Shown in pieces: positions 8,908 to 17,431 of a stretch of DNA of 64,000 bases. The notes beneath the pieces are model-generated. The model did no database searches, was not told the origin of the DNA, and worked only from the letters and a program-made list of their open reading frames with translations. Source of the DNA: Oscillospiraceae bacterium (lineage in GTDB: Bacteria; Bacillota; Clostridia; Oscillospirales; Ruminococcaceae). Each line of letters begins with the position of its first letter. The first letter of the stretch is position 1. Where the stretch lies: contig JAGAWT010000006.1 in the NCBI GenBank assembly GCA_018110985.1, forward strand, positions 1 through 64,000. Direction: 5' to 3'. Made by a program: the position numbers and the translations under genes.

Positions 8908-9504
8908 TCATCCCAGTTTTTTAAGTGCCGCCTTTATAAGCTGCTCTATGGGGAGAGAGCTGTCAAGCCCGCTAAGCGCATTCTCGGCTTCTGCCTCGGA
9001 AAATCCCAGCACCATAAGTGCAGCCAGTGCCTCTTCCGCCGTTCCCGAGGGTGCGGCAGCAGAGGGAACGGATGACAGGGCGCTCCCCGTCTGGGGCATA
9101 TCTCCCTTTGCCAGCTTGTCCTTGAGCTCCAGAACTATACGCTGAGCCATTTTGGGACCCACGCCCTTGATCTTTTGCAGCCTTTTGTGATCTCCTGTGG
9201 CAACTATCAGGGCAAAGGAATTGGTGTCCAGCCCCGACAGCACGGAAAGAGCCGCCTTGGGACCCACTCCGCTCACCGTCAGCAGCAGTTTGAAGCAGTA
9301 AAGCTCTGACTTGTCGAAAAAGCCGAAAAGCTCCGCATTGTCCTGTGAAAAGTGCATATAGGTAAGGAGCTTCGCCTCTTCACCGGTCTTTAGCTGTGAC
9401 AGGGTATTGTCCGTGGTGCGGCAGCCGTAGCCTACGCCGCCGCATTCTATGACCGCAAGGTTTGCCTCCTTGTGGACGACTTCTCCTCTTACACTGTATA
9501 TCAT
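8908..9504 (-). CDS. ruvA: Holliday junction DNA-binding protein RuvA
   Basis: 198 residues. The N-terminal OB-fold begins MIYSVRGEVVHKE. Paired helix-hairpin-helix motifs are seen at about 73-90 (TVSGVGPKAALSVLSG) and 108-125 (KIKGVGPKMAQRIVLELKDK). The C-terminal domain III that touches RuvB ends in EQLIKAALKKLG. It lies six bases after ruvC. Confidence 0.97.
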   Translation of the reverse strand: MIYSVRGEVVHKEANLAVIECGGVGYGCRTTDNTLSQLKTGEEAKLLTYMHFSQDNAELFGFFDKSELYCFKLLLTVSGVGPKAALSVLSGLDTNSFALIVATGDHKRLQKIKGVGPKMAQRIVLELKDKLAKGDMPQTGSALSSVPSAAAPSGTAEEALAALMVLGFSEAEAENALSGLDSSLPIEQLIKAALKKLG

Positions 9505-9510
9505 TTTACC

Positions 9511-10008
9511 TTATCCCTTTTTTTTCATTTTTTCAAGGCTGTTGGCAGTATGGCAGTGGCAGACCGCAAGAGCCAGAGCGTCCGCCGTGTCATCGGGACG
9601 GGGCACCGCTTTGAGCCCCAGTATGCTCTTGGTCATCTCCATGACCTGCCTTTTCTGCGCCTTTCCGTAGCCTGCCACGGACTGCTTTACCTGCAGCGGA
9701 GTGTATTCATAGATACCGAGGCCTGCCTGCACCGCAGCCAGCATTATCACGCCTCTTGCCTGCGCCACATCTATGCCCGTGGTGCGGTTGTTTGTGAAGT
9801 ACAGCCTTTCAATGCTCATCACATCTGGCTTGTAGGTGTCTATGATGGTGTTCATGTCCCTGTATATGTCCGAAAGGCGCAGGGGGAAGGGAGTGTCCGC
9901 ATCCGTGGTGATAGCGCCGTAGGCAACGGTCTTGATGCCGTAGCCCTCATATCTGAGCACCCCGTAGCCTACTATGGCATAGCCGGGGTCTATTCCGAGA
10001 ACTGTCAT
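9511..10008 (-). CDS. ruvC: Crossover junction endodeoxyribonuclease RuvC
   Basis: 165 residues, the Holliday junction resolvase. Acidic catalytic residues are visible in LGIDPG (Asp at about 6), MSIERLYF (Glu at about 67) and DDTADALALA (Asp pair at about 140). The ATG at 10008 is chosen because RuvC proteins begin at this point (MTVLGIDPG). The frame stays open to 10278 but the extra 90 residues do not look coding. A possible ribosome site (AAAGGAAAGGG) is about 13 bases upstream, which is a little far. Confidence 0.95.
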   Translation of the reverse strand: MTVLGIDPGYAIVGYGVLRYEGYGIKTVAYGAITTDADTPFPLRLSDIYRDMNTIIDTYKPDVMSIERLYFTNNRTTGIDVAQARGVIMLAAVQAGLGIYEYTPLQVKQSVAGYGKAQKRQVMEMTKSILGLKAVPRPDDTADALALAVCHCHTANSLEKMKKKG

Positions 10009-10173
10009 GGATATCTGCGGACCCTTTCCTTTCACGGAGCTTATATACCGATCATCCCCATGGCATTTCTGCTGCCTGCATCGTCCGGGGATCGGCGTAA
10101 AAAGCACCGGCGTAATTTTTACATACCTTTTTATTTTACCATATATCCGCAGCTTTTTCAAGGGCTTTGCAAA

Positions 10174-10203
10174 ATTATTTGGCTCGTACTGTTCACTTGT
10201 CAA
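10174..10203 (-). promoter_or_regulatory. Candidate promoter for ruvCAB operon
   Basis: On the minus strand TTGACA (10203-10198) is followed after 18 bases by AATAAT (10179-10174). This leaves about a 160-base leader before ruvC. No SOS-type operator was recognised. Confidence 0.5.
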
Positions 10204-10283
10204 TGATCTTTCACACTCACCCTCAGAAAAATATGACATCAAGCAGATAATGGCAGGATCACCTGCCGCAGGCGGCAATAAGA

Positions 10284-10622
10284 TCAGAATGTCACATACC
10301 AGCCCAGCTTGTACCGTGCGTAAGCGGTCAGGGCGGCGATCAGGGCAAACAGCAGGATAAGCCCCTCTATCCTGAAGTCCTGCTTTCTCACTCCGTAGAC
10401 TTTTTTGCGTATGGGGCGGGCGATGAAGGCAAGAAAAACAGCCGCCCAGAGCACATAAAGCACCAGACCGACAAGAAACGCAGCCACATTATGACCTGCT
10501 TCGTGAAGCTCAAAAAGCTCGGGAAAAAACGCTGTCACAAGCGGGAGCCCGCTGCTTGTAAAGATGATCGAAGCATTATGCCTCCTCTTCCTGTGATCGC
10601 TGCCGTAATCGTATTGACTCAT
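10284..10622 (-). CDS. Small membrane protein of unknown function
   Basis: 112 residues with a polar, His/Arg-rich start (YGSDHRKRRHN). Two clear hydrophobic helices lie at about residues 47-67 (VAAFLVGLVLYVLWAAVFLA) and 85-103 (IEGLILLFALIAALTAYA), and a weaker one near 20-35. The loop between helices is basic. No family was recognised. It ends 275 bases upstream of ruvC, with the ruvC promoter region between, so it is probably a separate unit. Confidence 0.6.
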   Translation of the reverse strand: MSQYDYGSDHRKRRHNASIIFTSSGLPLVTAFFPELFELHEAGHNVAAFLVGLVLYVLWAAVFLAFIARPIRKKVYGVRKQDFRIEGLILLFALIAALTAYARYKLGWYVTF

Positions 10623-10687
10623 TTCATATCCTCTTTCTTTGAGGCATCCGCTGTCCGGGGCGGCTTTTCGTCCAAAGAGCCGTTTTC

Positions 10688-10792
10688 ATACTAATTCTTT
10701 CTCGATGCATAGACGATCTCCAAGCCTCAAATCCCTTATATTCAAGCATTTGCGGCTTGTTTCTTGTCTATACATCGGTCAGAAATCAGTAT
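10688..10792 (-). repeat. 105-bp interspersed element with inverted ends, copy 2
   Basis: It reads in reverse orientation, from ATACTAAT (10688) to ATCAGTAT (10792). The inner 12-base arms are CGATGCATAGAC and GTCTATACATCG. It lies between two minus-strand genes, upstream of the small membrane protein and downstream of the leader-peptide gene. Confidence 0.9.
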
Positions 10793-10880
10793 CAGACAAA
10801 TGCGGACACACCTGTTCACATCCCTATTCTACCAGATATGGGGCACACAGTCAAGCATGACCGCATCTCATTCGCACACA

Positions 10881-10929
10881 AAGGCACCCCGATGCAGATA
10901 ACATCGAGGTGCCTTATCATCTTTTTTAG
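10881..10929. terminator. Intrinsic terminator downstream of the leader/zinc-ribbon gene
   Basis: AAGGCACC and GGTGCCTT (10881-10888 and 10908-10915) pair, extended inward by CGATG/CATCG across one mismatch, with a seven-base loop. A T-run follows on the plus side (10922-10927) and TTTGTGTG on the minus side. It is placed to end the gene at 10961-11233 and may work in both directions. Confidence 0.7.
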
Positions 10930-10960
10930 CTGTCACTCCGCAGGAACAGCGCAGTCCCGG

Positions 10961-11233
10961 TCATTCGCTGATATATCCCGAATAATCTGTATCCGTTCCT
11001 TCGGTGCCGTTCAGCTGCTCCTTAGAGAAATAGCGTCCGCAGGACTTGCAGGCATACACGGTTATGTTCTCGCCGCCGTAGCGAACTCTCTTGGGGGATG
11101 AAGTGTCAATGCCGCCGGAGCACACCGGACATACCGTGGCATCCGTCTCTGACGACTTCAGGAAGCCGCCTGTTACCTCCTGCAGGGAATCATCACTGAG
11201 AACTGCCGCATCTTTGCTGAATTTGACCATCAT
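10961..11233 (-). CDS. Double-glycine leader peptide fused to zinc-ribbon-like tail (RiPP-precursor-like)
   Basis: 90 residues from the ATG at 11233, which has AAAGGAG seven bases upstream; the frame extends to 11290 without a comparable site. Residues 12-23 read LSDDSLQEVTGG, matching the double-glycine bacteriocin/Nif11-type leader pattern cleaved after GG by C39-peptidase exporters. The remainder has CPVC (Cys 35, 38) and CKSC (Cys 62, 65), spaced as in a zinc ribbon, with a Gly/Thr/Asp-rich end. It has its own promoter and terminator. No peptidase, exporter or modifying enzyme lies in the window. It could be an exported peptide, or a small metal-binding protein whose start resembles a leader by chance. 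Confidence 0.6.
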   Translation of the reverse strand: MMVKFSKDAAVLSDDSLQEVTGGFLKSSETDATVCPVCSGGIDTSSPKRVRYGGENITVYACKSCGRYFSKEQLNGTEGTDTDYSGYISE

Positions 11234-11312
11234 TTTGTTGCTCCTTTCCGTACTGTACGGTTTATTTATCCCTTCATCGTTATCCCGCATCCATATCCTA
11301 TCTCTTGTGAGG

Positions 11313-11341
11313 ATTATACCAAAAATAAAAGCAAATGTAAA
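11313..11341 (-). promoter_or_regulatory. Promoter of the leader/zinc-ribbon gene
   Basis: On the minus strand TTTACA (11341-11336), 17 bases, then TATAAT (11318-11313). It lies 80 bases upstream of the ATG at 11233. Confidence 0.7.
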
Positions 11342-11433
11342 TATATTTTGTGAAAATCATCAGTTTGCACAAATATCTCCCCTTTTTCTCCTAAATAACG
11401 CCGAAGATATATACAAAAGAATTAGTATTATGC

Positions 11434-11463
11434 TTGACATTTTCCCGGAAAGTATGTTATCAT
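11434..11463 (+). promoter_or_regulatory. Promoter of pyrK-pyrDB-mfd
   Basis: TTGACA (11434-11439), 18 bases, then TATCAT (11458-11463). The pyrK ATG follows 31 bases downstream with AGAGGG. The leader is short, so a PyrR-type attenuator does not fit between promoter and start. Confidence 0.7.
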
Positions 11464-11494
11464 AACATAAAACAACTGCAAAAGAGGGTCTCAG

Positions 11495-12265
11495 ATGAAA
11501 TATTCCGAAAAATGTCCCGTGGTCTGTAAAAAGGCGATAGCAGCGGACATATTTGATATCCGTTTATACTCTCCCCGCATAACGGCGGAGGCTGTCTGCG
11601 GACAGTTTGTGAACGTAAAGGCGGAGGGCTTTTTCCTGCGCCGTCCCATATCCCTTTGCGGCATAGACCGTGAAAAGGGCGAGCTGCGCCTTGTGTTCCA
11701 GGTAAGGGGAAAAGGCACCGAGGAGATCTCCCGCCTCAGAGAGGGCTGCCTTGCAGATATCATAGGTCCGCTGGGAAAGGGCTTTGACCTGTCCGACAGG
11801 AACAGGAAGGCTGTCATCATAGGCGGCGGCATAGGAGTGCCTCCCATGGTGCCCATAGCCGAGTTCTACGGCAGGAATGCCGCGGTGATAACAGGGTTCA
11901 GGAGCGCAGGCGCCGTTATCCTCCAAAAGGATCTGGAAAAGACCGGGGCAGAGGTCATACTCTGCACCGATGACGGCACTGCGGGGATGAAGGGCTTTGT
12001 CACAAACGCACTGGAGAAATGCCTTGAAAAGGAAAAGCCTGACATCATCTATGCCTGCGGCCCCATGCCGATGCTCAGGGGCATAGTGAAGATAGCCGAT
12101 GAAAACGGGATCAGGACTCAGGTCTCCCTTGAAGAAAGGATGGGCTGCGGCGTGGGCGGCTGCCTTGTGTGTGCCTGCCGCACCGTAAAGGACGGAAGGG
12201 AAGTCTACAGCCATGTGTGCAAGGACGGCCCTGTATTTGAAGCTGAGGAGGTGCTTTTCTCATGA
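11495..12265 (+). CDS. pyrK: Dihydroorotate dehydrogenase electron transfer subunit PyrK
   Basis: 256 residues. This is the FAD/[2Fe-2S] subunit that passes electrons from dihydroorotate dehydrogenase B to NAD+. The FAD-binding RRPISLCGID (about 50), the NAD-binding GGGIGVPPM (about 110) and the CGPMPML segment are visible. The iron-sulfur cysteines occur as CGVGGCLVCAC (about 216-226) plus a later Cys in HVCKDGP. Its stop overlaps the pyrDB start by four bases, as expected for subunits made together. Confidence 0.95.
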   Translation: MKYSEKCPVVCKKAIAADIFDIRLYSPRITAEAVCGQFVNVKAEGFFLRRPISLCGIDREKGELRLVFQVRGKGTEEISRLREGCLADIIGPLGKGFDLSDRNRKAVIIGGGIGVPPMVPIAEFYGRNAAVITGFRSAGAVILQKDLEKTGAEVILCTDDGTAGMKGFVTNALEKCLEKEKPDIIYACGPMPMLRGIVKIADENGIRTQVSLEERMGCGVGGCLVCACRTVKDGREVYSHVCKDGPVFEAEEVLFS

Positions 12266-13173
12266 GCGCACTGGAAACGGTTTTTGCGGGTGTCAGGTTC
12301 AAAAACCCCATCGTACCCGCCTCAGGCACCTTCGGCTACGGAAAGGAATTTGAGGACTTCTATCCTCTTTCAAGGCTGGGCGGCATAAGCGTAAAGGGCA
12401 CCACGGGCTCTCCACGGAACGGGAATCTCCCGCCGAGGATAGCTGAAACGCCCATGGGATGCCTGAACTCCGTAGGGCTGCAAAACCCCGGCATAGATCA
12501 CTTCATCGCCCATGAGCTGCCCTATCTCAAAACAAAGGACACTGTCATCATAGCGAACATTGCGGGGGCGGACATAGAGGAATACGCCCTCATAGCCGAA
12601 AAGCTGGACAAGACCGATGTGGATATGATAGAGGTGAATATCTCCTGCCCCAATGTCAAGGCGGGAGGAGCTGCCTTCGGTGTCACTGCCGATGGCGCTG
12701 CCGCTGTCACAAAGGCGGTGAGAGCAAGGACCACGAAGCCCGTCATGATGAAGCTGTCCCCCAACGTGACATCCATCACCGACATTGCAAAAGCCGTGGA
12801 GTCGGAGGGAGCGGATGCCTTGTCCCTCATAAATACCCTTCTGGGCATGAGGATAGACATAAAGACCCGCCGTCCCGTCCTTCACAACAATGTGGGCGGA
12901 CTTTCGGGGCCTGCGGTGTTCCCGGTAGCCCTGCGCATGGTATGGCAGTGCGCAAACGCTGTCAGCATACCAGTGTGCGGCATGGGAGGCGTATCTTCCC
13001 ATGAGGATGCGGTGGAAATGATGCTGGCGGGAGCCTCTCTCATACAGGTGGGTGCAGCCATCTTCGCAGACCCGCTGGCACCTGTGAAGATAATAGACGG
13101 CCTTGAAAAATACTGCACCGACAACGGCATAGACAGCATTTCCCGCATAGTGGGCGGGGTCATGCCCTACTGA
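12262..13173 (+). CDS. pyrD: Dihydroorotate dehydrogenase B, catalytic subunit
   Basis: 303 residues, an FMN TIM-barrel enzyme of pyrimidine synthesis, class 1B because it is paired with PyrK. The family's early block is visible as NPIVPASGTFGYG. The substrate/catalytic loop is VNISCPNVKAGG (about 130), where the catalytic Cys sits. Phosphate-binding glycines appear in GGLSGPAVFPVALR and PVCGMGGVSSHEDAVEM. It is translationally coupled to pyrK. Confidence 0.96.
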   Translation: MSALETVFAGVRFKNPIVPASGTFGYGKEFEDFYPLSRLGGISVKGTTGSPRNGNLPPRIAETPMGCLNSVGLQNPGIDHFIAHELPYLKTKDTVIIANIAGADIEEYALIAEKLDKTDVDMIEVNISCPNVKAGGAAFGVTADGAAAVTKAVRARTTKPVMMKLSPNVTSITDIAKAVESEGADALSLINTLLGMRIDIKTRRPVLHNNVGGLSGPAVFPVALRMVWQCANAVSIPVCGMGGVSSHEDAVEMMLAGASLIQVGAAIFADPLAPVKIIDGLEKYCTDNGIDSISRIVGGVMPY

Positions 13174-13193
13174 TAAGGCAGGAAAGCAAGCAA

Positions 13194-16100
13194 ATGATCT
13201 TTGAAGTTATAAAGGATGCTTTGAGCAAAAGCGGTGCCGCAGAGCTGGCGCAGACCCTGAAAAACGGGTTTGCTCCTCTTGCGGTCACAGGTGTTTCATC
13301 GGTGAACAAGTCCCTGCTGGCGCTGTACCTTTCATCCGTCCTTGACAGGAAGGTGCTGGTGATCTGTGAGGACGAAGCCCAGGCACGCAGGATGTGTACC
13401 GACATCAATACACTGTCGGAGGGAGCGGCGGAGCATTTCCCCGCAAAGGATCTGATACTCAGCCACACGGAAAGCGCCTCCCGTGAATTTGAGCATGAAA
13501 GGCTGCGTGTCCTTTCACGCATACCCGATGTGAAGATAATAACGGCGGGTGCCGAGGCCGCCATGCAGCCCGTACCGCCCCCGGAGCTGCTTTCATCCTC
13601 CCTGCGTGTGTTCAGGGCGGGCGACACCTTTGACACAGCGGAAATGGCGGAATACCTCACATCTGTCGGTTATACCCGCACCGACTCCGTGAACTCCCCC
13701 GCACAGTTTTCGGTGAGGGGCTCCCTTTTCGACATCTTCCCCGTCAGTGAGACCTCTCCCGTGAGAGTGGAGCTGTGGGACGATGAGATAGACAGCATAA
13801 ACTGCTTTGATACAGAAACACAGCGCAGGACAGAGCCCAGGGAATGCCTTCGGGTGACACCTGCGCTGGAAGTGTTCTGCGACAAGGGAGAGCTGGCGGA
13901 CAGGATAGACAGGCTCGCAGGGAAGATAAGGGGAAAGAGCGCAGACAGGGCAAAGGCTCTGCTGTACAGGGATTCCGAGATGCTCAGGAACGGCATGACA
14001 CCCGGGAGCATTGGCAAATACCTTCCCATAGCCTTTGAGGGGACCTTCCTCATCTCCGACCACATGGAGGATCCCGTAGTCATCTTTGCGGAATACAATG
14101 CGGCTAAGACCAAGGCTAAGGGCATAATGTCCAGATACAACGAGGATGTGAGGGTGCTTTTCGAGCAGGGAGAGCTTTGCAGGGGGCTTGAAGGTCATCT
14201 TGTGCCCTTTGCGGCTCTTACGGACATGATGCTCGGACATGACACCGTGTTTGCGGATTCCTTCATGCGCACTCTGAGCGTACCCGTGAAAAGGCTCTTT
14301 ACCTTCAACACAAACCGCACATCCCCCTGGGGCGGCGAAATGCGCCAGCTGGAGGATGATATACGCTCTCTGGCAGGGAACGATTACAGCATAGTGGTGC
14401 TGGCAGGCTCCGAAAAGACCCTGCCCATCATCGCCGAGGACATGAGAAACGACGGCATTTCCTGCGGCATCATGGACGAAAGGAGCGTACCCTCTCCGGG
14501 AACGGTGCTGCTGTGTACGGGGGCATTGTCATCCGGACTGGAGATCCCCGGCATCCGCCTTGCGGTGATAACACAGACTATCGCCCTTTCATCAAAGAGG
14601 AGGAGCAAGGCACGGAAGACAGGGGAAGAGATAAAGTCCCTGGCAGATATCTCCCCCGGGGATTATGTAGTCCATGCACTTCATGGCATAGGCCGCTTCA
14701 AGGGTATCAGAAAGCTGGAGCTGGACGGTATATCAAAGGACTACATCACCATACAGTATGCGGGGACGGATGTGCTCTATGTGCCCGTCACCCAGATGGA
14801 CCTTGTGACAAGGTATATAGGTGCCTCGGACGAGGAAAACATCAAGGTCAACAAGCTGTCCTCCAACGACTGGCAGAAGGCACGGCAGCGGGCAAGGAAG
14901 GCCGTGAAGGACATGGCGGCGGAGCTCATAGCCCTCTACGCAAAGCGGGCAAACACGCCCGGATTCTCCTTTTCCCCCGACAGCGAATGGCAGCGGGATT
15001 TCGAGGCACGCTTTGACTGGACGGAAACGGATGACCAGCTCAAATGCACCGAGGAGATAAAGAAGGATATGGAGCGCCCCGTGCCCATGGACAGGCTCCT
15101 CTGCGGAGACGTGGGCTTCGGGAAAACGGAGGTGGCTTTCCGTGCGGCCTTCAAGTGTATGCTGGACGGGAAGCAGTGCGCCATACTGGTGCCCACCACT
15201 GTCCTTGCGTGGCAGCACTACCAGAGCGCCGTCAAGCGCTTCGAGCATTTTCCCTTTACCATAGAGCTCCTGTCCCGCTTCCGTTCGAGGAAGGAACAGA
15301 CGGATGTGCTCAAGCGCCTTGCAAGGGGCAGCGTTGATATGGTCATCGGCACCCACAGACTGGTGCAGAAGGATGTGACATTCAAGGATCTGGGACTTGC
15401 CATAGTGGATGAGGAGCAGCGCTTCGGGGTAAAGCACAAGGAGAAGTTCAAGGAAGCCTTTACGGGCATAGATATGCTCACCCTTTCGGCAACGCCTATC
15501 CCCCGCACGCTGAACATGGCAATGAGCGGCATAAGGGACATGAGCGTCATAGAGGAGCCACCTGTTGACAGGTACCCTGTACAGACCTATGTCATAGAGC
15601 ATGATATGGGGATAATAGCCTCCGCCATAGAAAGAGAGCTGAGGAGGGGCGGGCAGGTCTACTACATCTACAACCGTGTGGAGACCATCGATCTGGCGGC
15701 TTCACGCCTTGCAAAGGTGCTGCCCGAGGGGACACGCATAGCCACTGCCCACGGACAGATGCCCGAGGAGCAGCTCTCCGACATCTGGATGAGTCTGGTG
15801 GAGCAAGAGATAGATATACTTGTGTGCACCACCATAATAGAGACGGGTGTGGATGTACCCAATGTGAACACCCTTATAATAGAGGATTCCGACAGGTTCG
15901 GCCTTTCGCAGCTCTACCAGCTCAGGGGGCGTGTGGGGCGCTCAAACAAGCGTGCCTTTGCATATTTCACGTTCAGACCCGGAAAAGCCCTTACGGAGGT
16001 AGCCACGAAAAGGCTGGAAGCCATAAGGGAATTCACACAGTTCGGCAGCGGCTTCCGCATTGCCATGCGTGACCTGGAGATAAGGGGCGCAGGCTCCATA

Positions 16101-16649
16101 CTTGGAGGCAGTCAGCACGGCCATATGGAGGCGGTGGGCTACGACCTCTATATACAGATGCTGAACCAGGCGATAGCCGAGGAATCCGGAAAGCCCGTTC
16201 CTCTCATGCCGGAGGACTGCCTTATCGACCTGCAGATCGAGGCTCATATACCGGAGGAGTATATACCTGCCCTGCCCCAGCGCCTTGATGCCTACCGGAA
16301 GATAGCAGCCGTGGACAGCACGCAGGACGAGACAGACCTTATAGATGAGTTCATAGACCGCTACGGAGAGCCTCCCAAGGCTGTGCTGGGTCTTATAAAG
16401 GTAGCCCTGACACGAAACAGCGCCGCAAAGGCGGGCATCAGCGAGATAAGCCAGAAGGGGCAGAACATACACATCTATCTGAGAGACCCGGATCTGCCAG
16501 ATTTCGCCGCACTTACGGCAGGCTACAAGGGAAGGGTCACCTTCTTCGGGGAGGGGGAGCGTCCCTACATCCGTGTTGCCGTACACAAGGGGGAGAGTGC
16601 CGCAGAGGTGATGGAAAGATCCGTAAAGCTGCTTTCCTCCGGACGCTAA
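13194..16649 (+). CDS. mfd: Transcription-repair coupling factor Mfd
   Basis: 1151 residues, the full family length. It frees stalled RNA polymerase and recruits UvrA. The N-terminal UvrB-like part covers about residues 1-320. The RNA-polymerase-interacting CarD-like domain is near 480-560 (GDYVVHALHGIGRFKG). Helicase motifs are GDVGFGKTEVAF (Walker A, about 637), DEEQRFG (about 736) and SATPIPRTLNMA (about 762). The translocation region follows, with QLRGRVGRSNKRAFAY (about 910), and a TRCF C-terminal domain. It starts 20 bases after pyrDB, an unusual partner, and probably shares the pyrK promoter. Confidence 0.97.
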   Translation: MIFEVIKDALSKSGAAELAQTLKNGFAPLAVTGVSSVNKSLLALYLSSVLDRKVLVICEDEAQARRMCTDINTLSEGAAEHFPAKDLILSHTESASREFEHERLRVLSRIPDVKIITAGAEAAMQPVPPPELLSSSLRVFRAGDTFDTAEMAEYLTSVGYTRTDSVNSPAQFSVRGSLFDIFPVSETSPVRVELWDDEIDSINCFDTETQRRTEPRECLRVTPALEVFCDKGELADRIDRLAGKIRGKSADRAKALLYRDSEMLRNGMTPGSIGKYLPIAFEGTFLISDHMEDPVVIFAEYNAAKTKAKGIMSRYNEDVRVLFEQGELCRGLEGHLVPFAALTDMMLGHDTVFADSFMRTLSVPVKRLFTFNTNRTSPWGGEMRQLEDDIRSLAGNDYSIVVLAGSEKTLPIIAEDMRNDGISCGIMDERSVPSPGTVLLCTGALSSGLEIPGIRLAVITQTIALSSKRRSKARKTGEEIKSLADISPGDYVVHALHGIGRFKGIRKLELDGISKDYITIQYAGTDVLYVPVTQMDLVTRYIGASDEENIKVNKLSSNDWQKARQRARKAVKDMAAELIALYAKRANTPGFSFSPDSEWQRDFEARFDWTETDDQLKCTEEIKKDMERPVPMDRLLCGDVGFGKTEVAFRAAFKCMLDGKQCAILVPTTVLAWQHYQSAVKRFEHFPFTIELLSRFRSRKEQTDVLKRLARGSVDMVIGTHRLVQKDVTFKDLGLAIVDEEQRFGVKHKEKFKEAFTGIDMLTLSATPIPRTLNMAMSGIRDMSVIEEPPVDRYPVQTYVIEHDMGIIASAIERELRRGGQVYYIYNRVETIDLAASRLAKVLPEGTRIATAHGQMPEEQLSDIWMSLVEQEIDILVCTTIIETGVDVPNVNTLIIEDSDRFGLSQLYQLRGRVGRSNKRAFAYFTFRPGKALTEVATKRLEAIREFTQFGSGFRIAMRDLEIRGAGSILGGSQHGHMEAVGYDLYIQMLNQAIAEESGKPVPLMPEDCLIDLQIEAHIPEEYIPALPQRLDAYRKIAAVDSTQDETDLIDEFIDRYGEPPKAVLGLIKVALTRNSAAKAGISEISQKGQNIHIYLRDPDLPDFAALTAGYKGRVTFFGEGERPYIRVAVHKGESAAEVMERSVKLLSSGR

Positions 16650-17169
16650 GCGGAGCTGAGCATATAGCAGTATCACTTGCGGTTATTTGCGCATTTTCTC
16701 AAAGCCCATTGAATTTGCGGGCAGAATATGCTGTAATGTCCTGCGGGGCAGAGCGTACACAGGACAGAGACGGGGCGGAAAAAGCATGATGTAGTAAAAA
16801 AACTTACTACGCACAAACGCCCGTAGACAGGGCTTTTTCAGAAAATGCAGTAAAACCGCTTTTCGTTTTTACTACAAAAAAAATGCGGATGCTGTGAGGG
16901 TTGTCAGTGTAATGTAGTAATATTATCATTTTTTCTATTATAGAAGAAAAATAAAAAAATAACAGTATACAGAACTGTTTTGAGGAATTTTTTACTACAC
17001 AGTCCCCAAAGCCTTTACAGGAGCGGATAGAGACGTAGTAAAAGCCGATCCCGGGACTGACGCTTTTTACTACATTCCCCCAAAAGCCTTTACAGGAGCG
17101 GGTCACGGTGTAGTAAAAAATTATGCGGCAAAAGGATGCTTTTCTCTGATGAAAAATCAAGGAATTATA
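16650..17169. other. Long intergenic region after mfd, no gene recognised
   Basis: A 7-bp inverted repeat (TGTCCTG at 16737, CAGGACA at 16760) lies 88 bases after mfd. It lacks a T-run, so it is not a clear terminator. The rest is A/T-rich and holds the inverted-repeat cluster listed separately. No RNA gene was recognised. Confidence 0.6.
16791..17117. repeat. Cluster of GTAGTAAAA / TTTTTACTAC inverted repeats with regular spacing
   Basis: Forward motifs GTAGTAAAA (or close variants) start at 16791, 16847, 16914, 17035 and 17109. Reverse motifs TTTTTACTAC (or variants) start at 16801, 16866, 16989 and 17064. From each reverse motif to the next forward motif there are 36, 38, 36 and 35 bases, so four units of 54-57 bp have inverted ends. 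The last two units share the core GCCTTTACAGGAGCGG and look like a 75-bp tandem duplication; the first two cores are unrelated. No known element was recognised. Confidence 0.7.
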
Positions 17170-17198
17170 TTGACAGGATAATAAAAAAGTGTTAAAAT
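17170..17198 (+). promoter_or_regulatory. Promoter of VWA-protein gene
   Basis: TTGACA (17170-17175), 17 bases, TAAAAT (17193-17198). The coding start is at 17432, so the transcript would have a leader of about 225 bases that contains repeat copy 3. Confidence 0.7.
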
Positions 17199-17283
17199 CA
17201 TATCAGTACCGACCTTGAAAAAATTTTTTCCAAAAATGAAAAATTTCTCATATCTCGTTTGTATTATTTATTAGAAGGTCGTA

Positions 17284-17388
17284 ATACTGATTTCTGACCG
17301 GTGTATAGACAAGAAACAAGCCGCAAATGCTTGAATATATGGGATCTGAGGCTTGGAGATCGTCTATACATCGAGGAAGAATCAGTAT
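17284..17388 (+). repeat. 105-bp interspersed element with inverted ends, copy 3
   Basis: It runs from ATACTGAT (17284) to ATCAGTAT (17388). It lies in the predicted 5' leader of the VWA gene, 43 bases before the ATG. It is the only copy inside a predicted leader downstream of a recognised promoter. Confidence 0.9.
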
Positions 17389-17431
17389 AAGACCATGAGA
17401 GAGAAGGATCTTTATTTTTCAGGAGGAGAAC

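Noticed and set aside
10009..10278. N-terminal extension of RuvC by 90 residues
   Set aside because: RuvC proteins start at the ATG at 10008. The extra stretch overlaps the likely promoter and shows no protein-like pattern.
11464..11494. PyrR-type attenuator upstream of pyrK
   Set aside because: Only about 30 bases separate the promoter from the start; there is no room for the antiterminator/terminator pair.
16791..17117. CRISPR-like array (short repeats with 35-38-bp spacers)
   Set aside because: The repeated parts vary in length (20 to 85 bp) and only the ends are conserved. Two of the intervals share a core, and no cas gene is present.
16807..17160. 117-residue minus-strand frame in the repeat region
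   Set aside because: Its internal peptide repeat simply reflects the 75-bp DNA duplication. It has no ribosome site and an unlikely Cys/Phe/Tyr composition.
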